DNA of 5,532 bases from Anaerolineales bacterium (lineage in GTDB: Bacteria; Chloroflexota; Anaerolineae; Anaerolineales; DRMV01), in NCBI GenBank assembly GCA_026985785.1, contig JALSPT010000010.1:1-5532 (forward strand), read 5' to 3'. This document shows, piece by piece, positions 1-5,532 of the stretch. Every line of letters starts with the position of its first letter. Within the stretch, counting starts at the first letter, position 1. Position numbers and translations under genes: made by a program. The notes under the pieces were generated by a model. The model saw only the letters and a program-made list of their open reading frames with translations. It was not told the DNA's origin and searched no databases.

Positions 1-922
1 GGTCGAGGCGACCGGCGGCGATTTCGGCGGCCAGGCCGGCCAGCCCTGCCGCCGAGGCCGGCTCGACCCATAGCCCTTCTTCCTCAGCCAACATCTGCTG
101 CATTTCCAAAATCGCGTCGTCGCTCACGGCAACGATGCGCCCCCGCGATTCTTGCGCCGCTTGCAACGCTTGCTCGCCGCGCGCCGGGCGACCAATGCGG
201 ATGGCCGTGGCGACGGTTTCCGGCGTGTCCACCGGGTGGCCGAGCACCAACGGCGCTGCGCCAGCCGCCTGGACGCCCAGCAACCGCGGCAGCCCCGTGC
301 CCCTGGCGGCGTGGTATTGCCGGAAGCCCATCCAGTAAGCCGTGATGTTGCCCGCGTTGCCTACCGGCAGGCAAAGCCAATCCGGCGCGCACCCTAAGGT
401 ATCGCAAATTTCGAAGGCCGCCGTCTTCTGCCCTTCCAGGCGATACGGGTTGATAGAATTGACCAGCGCCAGGGGGTGTTTGCGGGTAATTTCTACCACC
501 AAGCGCAGCGCGTCGTCGAAAGAGCCCTCTACCTGCACCACTTGGGCGCCGTAAGCCAGCGCCCCTGCCAGTTTGCCCAAGGCCACCTTGCCCTCGGGAA
601 TCAAAACCACCGATTTCAACCCGGCGCGCGCCGCGTACGCGGCTGCCGAGGCAGCGGTGTTGCCGGTCGAGGCGCAGATCACCGCCGTGGCACCCCGCCC
701 TATGGCCTCGCTTACTGCTGCCGTCATCCCGCGATCTTTGAACGAGCCGGTGGGGTTAAGCCCTTCGTACTTGATCAGCAAACGAAAGCCTCCTCCCAGC
801 CGCGCGGCCAACCGCGGCGCCGGCACCAGAGGCGTATCCCCCTCCAGCAGCGAAACCGGGCGCGTGTGTTCCGGTAAATCCAACCATGCTCGATAGCGGG
901 CAATCACCCCAGCATAAGCCAT
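1..922 (-). CDS. thrC: Threonine synthase, 3' end cut by window edge
   Basis: This PLP-dependent enzyme converts O-phospho-L-homoserine to L-threonine and phosphate in the cytoplasm, the last step of threonine biosynthesis. The frame is open from the ATG at 922 to base 1 (307 codons) with no stop; the short Bacillus-type enzymes run to about 350 residues, so roughly 45 are missing. Visible family motifs are LLEGDTPLV (25-33), NPTGSFKDRGM (56-66) with the PLP-binding Lys62, CASTGNTAAS (83-92), NSINPYRLEGQKTAAFE (155-171), and the glycine-rich PLP-phosphate loop PVGNAGNITAYW (186-197). Near the cut end, EPASAAGLAGL (287-297) matches the usual position. The absence of a long N-terminal extension places it with the short bacterial/archaeal form rather than the E. 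coli type. It starts 18 nt after the mrdA stop and is probably co-transcribed. No frameshift or lost catalytic residue is seen in the visible part. Confidence 0.95.
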   Translation of the reverse strand, partial: MAYAGVIARYRAWLDLPEHTRPVSLLEGDTPLVPAPRLAARLGGGFRLLIKYEGLNPTGSFKDRGMTAAVSEAIGRGATAVICASTGNTAASAAAYAARAGLKSVVLIPEGKVALGKLAGALAYGAQVVQVEGSFDDALRLVVEITRKHPLALVNSINPYRLEGQKTAAFEICDTLGCAPDWLCLPVGNAGNITAYWMGFRQYHAARGTGLPRLLGVQAAGAAPLVLGHPVDTPETVATAIRIGRPARGEQALQAAQESRGRIVAVSDDAILEMQQMLAEEEGLWVEPASAAGLAGLAAEIAAGRLD

Positions 923-927
923 GAGGC

Positions 928-933
928 ACCTCC
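928..933 (-). promoter_or_regulatory. Strong ribosome binding site for thrC
   Basis: The minus strand reads GGAGGT 5 nt before the ATG at 922. It is the best Shine-Dalgarno match in the window and fills most of the 18-nt gap after mrdA, leaving no room for a terminator or promoter there. Confidence 0.8.
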
Positions 934-940
934 AGAATGA

Positions 941-3031
941 TTAGCGGGCGGCAGACTTGAGCGTGAAATACGCCTCCATCACTCGGCGCACCACCGGACC
1001 GGCCACCACCGCGCCTTCGCCGCCGTTGTAGATGAAGGCCACGACCACAATCTCCGGGTCATCATAAGGCGCATAGGCCACCGTCCAGCCGTGGGTAGGC
1101 CAGTCGCCGCGGCGGCAAAGGTTGCGCTTTTGCGCTCTGTTGTCGCAATATTCCGCCGTCCCCGTTTTCCCGGCTACTGCTGCGATGTGAAAGTCTTTAA
1201 ACACTTGGTACAACGTCCCGTGGGGAAAGGTGGTCACGGCCATGCGCATCCCGCGTTGGATTTGTTTGATGACCCAGGGGTCGACCGTCTTCAACTGACC
1301 GGTGAACTTACAACTGCCCAACCCGCCCGGGTTGCGAAATTCCTGGATGAGCGGATCTTTGGTGATGTCCCAGCGTAGTTTGGGGCGAAACGGCTGGATC
1401 ACTTTGCCCTCGGCGTCCACCACTTCGTAACGAATGGTGGGTTGCATCTGGCGACCGTTGTTGGCAATCGTCTGTGCCGACATCAGCACCTGCAGCGGAG
1501 TAGCCAGCACATAGCCTTGCCCCACGCTGGCGAGGTACGTGTCGCCGGTAGCCCAGTTTTCGCCTTTGTAAATGCGCTTCCAGGTCGGCGTAGGGATGAG
1601 GCCGGTAGCCTCGCCGGGGAGGTCGATGCCCGTGCGCTTCCCGTAGCCGAGGGCTTTGGCGTAGGTGCCCAGGCGGCAGATTCCCAGGCCGGGGTTGATT
1701 TCGTCGTCGTAGCCGCCACCCAGTTTGTAGAAGCAGACGTTGCTGGAAAAGGCGATGCAGTGCAGGAAGTCGATTTTGCCGAAGCCGCCTTGTTGGTAGT
1801 TGTGGTCGTAAAATTTTTCGGCCTTGCCGGGGTCGTTGGCAAAATATTTCTCGGTCAAATAGATGATACCGGGGGCGTCGATAATCTGGTCGAGGGTCAC
1901 GACGTGTTCGTTGAGGGCGCCGGTGCCGGTGACCAGTTTGAATGTGGAACCCGGCGGAAACTCGCCCGAAATGGCGTGGTTGAGCAGCGGTTTTTCGGGA
2001 TCGGCGGCCAGTTGCTGGTAGTAATAGGCTGGAATGAAGCGCGCCATGCGGTTGTTTTCGTAGGTGGGATACGAGACCATCGCCAAAATCTCGCCCGTCT
2101 TGGGGTTCATGGCGATGACTACGCCGCTGCTGGTGCGCGGGCTGCCGTCGTGCATCGGGTAGCGTTCGTTGATGTATTTTATCTGGTTGACGAGGATGTT
2201 GTATGCCGCCTCTTGCAAACGGGTGTCGAGGGTCAGCACCAGGTTGGCGCCCGGCTGAGGGGGTTGAGGCTGTTTCAGGTCTCGCAAGATATGCCCGGCG
2301 ACGTCCACTTCCACCGTGCGATGCCCGTTTTTGCCCGCCAGCAGGTCCTGGTAAGAAAGTTCCACGCCGGCGTAGCCCACCTTGTCGCGGTTGGCTACCA
2401 GCCCTTTGCCCTCGTAGTAATCCACCAGGGCCTCGGGCACGGGGCCTAAAAAGCCGACCACGTCGGCGGTGAGGTAGCCGGTAGGGTAATCGCGCACGGG
2501 CTCGATCTCTATCCCCACCCCTGGCCAATCGGTAGCCCGCTCGCGGATGATCATCGCTACGTCGCGCGGAATGTCGCACTTGATTTTTACCGGGCGATAG
2601 GGAGCAAACGTTTCCCCAAAGTTCACGATCTGGCGGATGCCCTGGTCGGAGCGGCAGGGGACGTAGGGATGCTCTTTGTCCACCACGCCGTAACTGACGG
2701 GCACGCCGGTGAGGTCGGACAGTTGGCGGTAAATGGCGTCCACCCGCCCCGGGTCGTCGGGCAGATAAGCCGGGGTGATGACCAGGTTGTACGCGGCGGC
2801 GTTCCGTGCCAACACCACCCCGTTTCGGTCGTAAATCGCCCCTCGCGGCGCGGGGACGTTGATCTCCTCGATGCGATTGGCGTTGGCCTGGGCCACCCAC
2901 TTCTCGTATTGCAGGATTTGCAGGTCGAACAGGCGCGCCACAAAGGCCAGCAGCACCAAGCCGATGACGGCCAGGGTCACCGCGATGCGCCAGTTTTCCA
3001 GCGGAGTGGTGGAAAACAAATCTTCTTTCAT
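941..3031 (-). CDS. mrdA: Penicillin-binding protein 2, class B elongation transpeptidase
   Basis: This is the D,D-transpeptidase that cross-links peptidoglycan stem peptides outside the membrane during side-wall elongation, partnered with RodA and MreC; it is a beta-lactam target. The 696-residue product has a short cytoplasmic N-terminus, one membrane anchor (about 15-35), and a class B dimerisation/pedestal domain starting at PAPRGAIYDRNG (60-71). The transpeptidase domain (about 300-690) carries all three catalytic motifs: STFK with nucleophile Ser362 and Lys365, SSN (429-431), and KTGT (622-625). Further family marks are GVVIAMNPKTGEILAMVS (303-320) and GIDLPGEATG (468-477). It is longer than the roughly 630 residues of the E. 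coli protein. Eight cysteines all lie outside the membrane (126, 152, 425, 433, 452, 574, 629, 639). I chose the start at 3031 because it forms an ATGA overlap with the mreD stop and has AGGAAG 7 nt upstream. An ATG at 3070 would add 13 residues but lacks such a site. Confidence 0.95.
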   Translation of the reverse strand: MKEDLFSTTPLENWRIAVTLAVIGLVLLAFVARLFDLQILQYEKWVAQANANRIEEINVPAPRGAIYDRNGVVLARNAAAYNLVITPAYLPDDPGRVDAIYRQLSDLTGVPVSYGVVDKEHPYVPCRSDQGIRQIVNFGETFAPYRPVKIKCDIPRDVAMIIRERATDWPGVGIEIEPVRDYPTGYLTADVVGFLGPVPEALVDYYEGKGLVANRDKVGYAGVELSYQDLLAGKNGHRTVEVDVAGHILRDLKQPQPPQPGANLVLTLDTRLQEAAYNILVNQIKYINERYPMHDGSPRTSSGVVIAMNPKTGEILAMVSYPTYENNRMARFIPAYYYQQLAADPEKPLLNHAISGEFPPGSTFKLVTGTGALNEHVVTLDQIIDAPGIIYLTEKYFANDPGKAEKFYDHNYQQGGFGKIDFLHCIAFSSNVCFYKLGGGYDDEINPGLGICRLGTYAKALGYGKRTGIDLPGEATGLIPTPTWKRIYKGENWATGDTYLASVGQGYVLATPLQVLMSAQTIANNGRQMQPTIRYEVVDAEGKVIQPFRPKLRWDITKDPLIQEFRNPGGLGSCKFTGQLKTVDPWVIKQIQRGMRMAVTTFPHGTLYQVFKDFHIAAVAGKTGTAEYCDNRAQKRNLCRRGDWPTHGWTVAYAPYDDPEIVVVAFIYNGGEGAVVAGPVVRRVMEAYFTLKSAAR

Positions 3032-3537
3032 GCTTCGGCTTCCTGAGTGGGGAAGAACCACGCAGCCCATTCATCCATCAGGCTGTAAACCGGCAAAGCC
3101 AACAGCAGGTTGAGTAGCAGGCTGGGCAGTATCACCTCGCTGAAGGCCAGGCGGAAAGAAATAGGGGCTACCTGAACCCATCGAAGATAGGCAAACGCCA
3201 GCCCCTGGGTCCACAGGGTGCCGAAAACGATGACCGTGAAAAAGGAGAAGAACGACACACGCCACAATCGTTGCCGCAGGAAATGGGTCAGGGCTGCCAC
3301 GGCGCTGTATCCTACCACAAACAGCCACCACGGCAAAGCCGAGAGCGTCCCTACCATCAACCCTGCCAGGACGGCCCAGACCCAGGAGGTGGGTGCATCT
3401 TGGTGTATGTACCACGCGGCCACGACCAGCAAAACCACATCCGCGACGCCGTGAAGCAGATGGATTTGGCTGACCACGGCGCTTTGGAACGCTGCCGCAA
3501 GGGCCAAAATGGCCACGCCAGAAAGCGCTGCTTTCAT
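3028..3537 (-). CDS. mreD: Rod shape-determining membrane protein MreD
   Basis: MreD is the small polytopic membrane subunit of the elongasome that works with MreC to control PBP2. The 169-residue product is strongly hydrophobic, with about five or six membrane segments (roughly 3-22, 30-46, 51-69, 71-86, 94-118 and 133-155). Basic residues cluster in the loop HFLRQRLWR (85-93), expected on the cytoplasmic side, and the tail is short and acidic. Length and topology match MreD, which is poorly conserved in sequence, so position between mreC and mrdA is an important part of the call. The start ATG at 3537 forms an ATGA overlap with the mreC stop and has GAGGG 6 nt upstream (3548-3544). The 3' end overlaps the mrdA start by another ATGA. 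There are no cysteines. Confidence 0.88.
   Translation of the reverse strand: MKAALSGVAILALAAAFQSAVVSQIHLLHGVADVVLLVVAAWYIHQDAPTSWVWAVLAGLMVGTLSALPWWLFVVGYSAVAALTHFLRQRLWRVSFFSFFTVIVFGTLWTQGLAFAYLRWVQVAPISFRLAFSEVILPSLLLNLLLALPVYSLMDEWAAWFFPTQEAEA
3039..3044 (-). promoter_or_regulatory. Ribosome binding site that decides the mrdA start
   Basis: The minus strand reads AGGAAG, then 7 nt, then ATG at 3031-3029, which overlaps the mreD TGA. This favours the start at 3031 over the in-frame ATG at 3070. The site lies inside the mreD coding sequence and in one arm of a small potential stem (CTTCC/GGAAG, 3055-3051 with 3043-3039). Confidence 0.7.
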
Positions 3538-4382
3538 GGGGTGCCCTCGGGTTTCTGAAGCAGCGGGGTGATGTCCACCGGGCGAAAGTTCACGATGACC
3601 AGCACGATCTGCAACTGGCGAAAATCTACGACCGGTTGGACGGCGGCTTCCTGAAAAAGCGCATAAGCCAATTTGCGCACGCTGATCACCTGTCCTACCA
3701 GAATGTTGGGCGGATAGCGTCCCCCCAGCCCCGAGGTAAGCACCAGATCGCCGGTTTTGATTTTGGCTTGCTGGGGCACCATGTCCAGCGAAAGTTCACC
3801 CGTCAGGCTGCCGACCAGCACGGCATTGGTGTGGGAGGGCTGGGTAACGACGTCGACCGCCGATTGGGGGTCGGTGATGAGTTGCACGCGGGCCGCGTTG
3901 GGCAGCAGGGCGCTGACGTGCCCGACCAGCCCTTCCGCGCTGACCACCGGCATCCCCACCCGCAGGCCGTCGTCGGAGCCGCGGTTGATGATGATGTAGT
4001 GCATGAAGGGGCTGGGGTCGCGCCCAATGACCTGGGCGGCCTTGTACTGGTTTTCGGGGTGGGCGCGGGCAAAATCCAGCAATGCCGAAAGCAGTTCGGC
4101 CTCGGCCAGTTGTTGTTGCAGGGTGACGACTTCGGTCTGTAGGCGGCTGACTTCGGCTTTCAGTCGCTGGTTTTCGGCGCGCAGGGCGTTGACGCTCTTC
4201 GGCGCTTCCAGGTAGGTGCGGACGCCCTGATAGGTGCGCGCCAGCCAGGTTTGAACCGCCAGGACGGGTTGCGTGCTCAAACGGGTGAGTGGTGTCAGAT
4301 AGCCCCCCAAGGATAGTGCCAGCAGCCCCACCACCACCAGGCCTATCACCAACGCTCGGAAGGTGCGAGGGGAGAGTTTCAT
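3534..4382 (-). CDS. mreC: Rod shape-determining protein MreC
   Basis: MreC is the bitopic elongasome scaffold that bridges MreB/MreD to PBP2 and activates wall synthesis outside the membrane. The 282-residue product has a short positively charged N-terminus, one membrane segment (about 9-28), and a leucine-rich coiled coil (about 62-104, with NALRAENQRLKAEV) that mediates dimerisation in the family. The extracytoplasmic beta-barrel region follows (about 113-266), with family signatures such as VIGRDPSPF (118-126), NRGSDDGLRVGMPVV (133-147) and TSGLGGRYPPNILVGQV (216-232). It contains no cysteine. I chose the ATG at 4382 because it sits directly before the basic residues and membrane segment. 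An in-frame GTG lies immediately before it (4385) and an in-frame TTG at 4433 would overlap mreB. No clear Shine-Dalgarno sequence precedes any of these, unlike the neighbouring genes. The stop overlaps the mreD start by 4 nt. Confidence 0.94.
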   Translation of the reverse strand: MKLSPRTFRALVIGLVVVGLLALSLGGYLTPLTRLSTQPVLAVQTWLARTYQGVRTYLEAPKSVNALRAENQRLKAEVSRLQTEVVTLQQQLAEAELLSALLDFARAHPENQYKAAQVIGRDPSPFMHYIIINRGSDDGLRVGMPVVSAEGLVGHVSALLPNAARVQLITDPQSAVDVVTQPSHTNAVLVGSLTGELSLDMVPQQAKIKTGDLVLTSGLGGRYPPNILVGQVISVRKLAYALFQEAAVQPVVDFRQLQIVLVIVNFRPVDITPLLQKPEGTP

Positions 4383-4393
4383 CACGAAAGTGG

Positions 4394-4429
4394 GATGGGG
4401 ACGTGCCGTTTCAAACCACGCTCCCCATC
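4394..4429 (-). promoter_or_regulatory. RNA hairpin spanning the mreB stop codon, just upstream of mreC
   Basis: On the minus strand GATGGGGA (4429-4422) and CGTG (4420-4417) pair exactly with CACG (4405-4402) and TCCCCATC (4401-4394). This gives a 12-bp stem with one bulged G (4421) and an 11-nt loop (4416-4406) that contains the mreB TGA (4413-4411). Eight of the 12 pairs are G-C. The 3' arm ends 11 nt before the mreC ATG. No U-tract follows (the next bases are CCACTTTCG), so it is not a classical intrinsic terminator. A ribosome reaching the mreB stop would disrupt it, so a role in coupling, mRNA decay or processing is plausible but inferred. Confidence 0.55.
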
Positions 4430-5463
4430 TCAACCAGGAACTGGCTGTTGGTGCGCAGGTCTTCCAGTACCAACCCCGCGCCGCGCGCCACGCAACTTTG
4501 GGGGTCTTCGGCCACCCAGGCGCGCAGGTTGAGGTCGTGGGTAATGCGCTCGGCCAGCCCTTGCAAAAGGGCGCCGCCGCCTGCCAGGGTGACGCCGCTT
4601 TCCATCAGGTCGGCTAAAATCTCGGCGGGGGCTTCGTCGATGGTGTCGCGGATGGTGTCGAGGATGGTTTGCACTGGCCCAGCAATGGCTTCGCGAATCT
4701 CGATGGAAGAGATTTCCAGCGCTTCGGGCAGGCCGGTCACCAGGTTGCGCCCCCGTACCACGGCGGTCTTCTCCTCGGGCAAGGGATGCGCCGAGCCAAT
4801 CTGCATTTTGATGTCCTCGGCCATGCGTTCACCGATGAGCAAGTTGTATTTGTTGCGCAGGTATTGCACGATGGCCTCGTCCATTTCATCACCGGCCACG
4901 CGCAACGAGCGCGCCACCACGGTGCGCCCCATGGAAAGCACGGCCACTTCAGTGGTGCCGCCGCCGATGTCCACGATCATATGCCCCTGGATCTCGCCGA
5001 TGGGCAAACCGGCGCCCAGAGCCGCCGCGACCGGTTCTTCGATCAGCAGGGCCTCGCGCGCCCCAGCGGCCATGGCCGCATCGTACACCGCCCGCATTTC
5101 GACCTCGGTGACGCCCACCGGCACGCCGATGACCACGCGTGGGTAGGGGGCCGGCACGATGCTCTGCTCGTGCGCCTTGCCGATGAGGTGCTCCAACATG
5201 GCCTCGGTAATGTCGAAGTCGGAGATCACACCGTCCCGCAGTGGACGCACCACCAGCACGTTGGCCGGGGCGCGCCCTGCGAGGCGTTTGGCCGGCGCGC
5301 CTACTGCGAGGGGTTGACGGGTGCGTTTGTTGATCGCGACCCATGAAGGTTCGTTCACCACGATGCCTTTACCGCGCACATATACCAGGGTATTGGCTGT
5401 ACCCAGGTCGATGCCGATATCCAACGCAAAAAAACTCAGCAGCCAACTGATCGGATTGAACAA
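4411..5463 (-). CDS. mreB: Rod shape-determining protein MreB (bacterial actin homologue)
   Basis: This is the actin-like ATPase that polymerises on the inner face of the cytoplasmic membrane and directs side-wall peptidoglycan synthesis by the elongasome. The actin-fold nucleotide motifs are all present in a 350-residue product: phosphate-1 DLGTANT (19-25), IEEPVAAALG (141-150) with the expected catalytic glutamate, phosphate-2 DIGGGTTEVAVL (165-176), AGDEMDEAI (190-198), GERMAEDIK (211-219), and adenosine motif LAGGGALLQGL (293-303). The length is normal for the family. I chose the TTG start at 5463 because AGGAG lies 8 nt upstream and because the frame before it (open to the window edge, with an ATG at 5514) reads as non-MreB sequence. 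The protein starts with a hydrophobic stretch, FNPISWLLSFF (2-12), before the first strand. It is the first gene of the mreB-mreC-mreD-mrdA cluster, with mreC 28 nt downstream. The identity is very secure; the exact start is less so. Confidence 0.97.
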   Translation of the reverse strand: MFNPISWLLSFFALDIGIDLGTANTLVYVRGKGIVVNEPSWVAINKRTRQPLAVGAPAKRLAGRAPANVLVVRPLRDGVISDFDITEAMLEHLIGKAHEQSIVPAPYPRVVIGVPVGVTEVEMRAVYDAAMAAGAREALLIEEPVAAALGAGLPIGEIQGHMIVDIGGGTTEVAVLSMGRTVVARSLRVAGDEMDEAIVQYLRNKYNLLIGERMAEDIKMQIGSAHPLPEEKTAVVRGRNLVTGLPEALEISSIEIREAIAGPVQTILDTIRDTIDEAPAEILADLMESGVTLAGGGALLQGLAERITHDLNLRAWVAEDPQSCVARGAGLVLEDLRTNSQFLVEMGSVV

Positions 5464-5532
5464 AACACGGGCTCCTGGAAAGAGATTGCTTTTCTCCCCA
5501 TCGCTCCATGCCATTGGGGGAAAAGCCAACAC
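5464..5532 (-). other. Leader upstream of mreB, no gene or promoter recognised
   Basis: These 69 nt lie between the window edge and the chosen mreB start. The mreB frame stays open through them, but the predicted residues do not resemble any MreB N-terminus, so I treat the stretch as untranslated. Apart from the Shine-Dalgarno sequence I see no convincing -35/-10 pair. The promoter, or a preceding co-transcribed gene, must lie beyond the edge. Confidence 0.5.
5472..5476 (-). promoter_or_regulatory. Ribosome binding site that decides the mreB TTG start
   Basis: Read on the minus strand this is AGGAG, followed by 8 nt and then TTG at 5463-5461. No comparable purine-rich site precedes the in-frame ATG at 5514-5512, so the TTG codon is the better start. 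Confidence 0.75.

Noticed and set aside
923..932. Inverted repeat GAGG-TG-CCTC over the thrC ribosome binding site
   Set aside because: Four base pairs with a two-base loop cannot form a stable hairpin; with a four-base loop only three pairs remain.
1442..2449. Plus-strand open frame of 335 codons antisense to mrdA
   Set aside because: Its composition (Val/Ala/Gly/His/Asp-rich, no recognisable motif) is that of an antisense shadow of a GC-rich gene, and it lies wholly within mrdA.
3032..3070. Upstream ATG at 3070 as the mrdA start
   Set aside because: It would add 13 residues not typical of PBP2 and overlap mreD by about 43 nt, with no good ribosome binding site. The ATG at 3031 has one and forms an ATGA junction.
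1308..3074. Long open frame (588 codons) on the minus strand, offset from mrdA
   Set aside because: It overlaps mrdA almost completely in another frame and its product is low-complexity Arg/Gly/Pro/His-rich. mrdA has all its catalytic motifs, so this is a by-product of GC-rich codon use.
4289..5146. Plus-strand open frame of 285 codons antisense to mreB and the start of mreC
   Set aside because: Ser/Arg/Thr/Pro-rich product with no domain features, running across two well-supported genes on the other strand.
5477..5530. Possible promoter or hairpin upstream of mreB (TTGGCT; GGAGA/TCTC)
   Set aside because: No -10 element lies at a suitable distance from TTGGCT, and the stem has only four Watson-Crick pairs extended by G-T pairs.
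1..5532. A novel defence, mobile or RNA-based system
   Set aside because: All sequence is accounted for by five well-known housekeeping genes on one strand with minimal gaps. No repeats, terminal inverted repeats, att-like sites or unassigned coding space are visible.

Overview
The window is a tightly packed, one-directional gene block on the minus strand. In transcription order it holds mreB, mreC, mreD, mrdA (PBP2) and the start of thrC. The first four are the cell-elongation (rod-shape) set, and the last is threonine synthase. Composition is visibly GC-rich, with strong G/C preference at third codon positions. The PBP2 has an unusual cysteine-rich transpeptidase domain, and the threonine synthase is of the short, Bacillus-like type. 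Together with the gene order, these suggest a member of the Chloroflexota, probably Anaerolineae. That assignment rests on remembered family resemblance, not on a search.

Layout, read 5'->3' on the minus strand. A short leader (5532-5464) carries a good Shine-Dalgarno sequence that points to a TTG start for mreB (5463-4411, 350 aa). Next comes a 28-nt gap containing most of a strong hairpin that spans the mreB stop codon. It is followed by mreC (4382-3534, 282 aa), mreD (3537-3028, 169 aa) and mrdA (3031-941, 696 aa). The mreC/mreD and mreD/mrdA junctions are both 4-nt ATGA overlaps. After an 18-nt gap with a strong ribosome binding site, thrC begins at 922 and runs off the left edge (307 codons present). 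Virtually every base is coding, and no stretch over 300 bases lacks a gene.

How the genes work together: MreB forms membrane-bound filaments on the cytoplasmic face. MreC and MreD link them across the membrane to PBP2, which cross-links new side-wall peptidoglycan. The usual glycosyltransferase partner RodA is not in this window; the position after mrdA is taken by thrC. ThrC makes threonine from O-phosphohomoserine and has no evident functional tie to the other genes beyond apparent co-transcription.

I see no mobile element, CRISPR array, RNA gene or novel system. The points most worth a second look are the hairpin over the mreB stop codon, the MreB N-terminal hydrophobic extension paired with apparent loss of the usual hydrophobic membrane loop, and the eight extracytoplasmic cysteines of PBP2.
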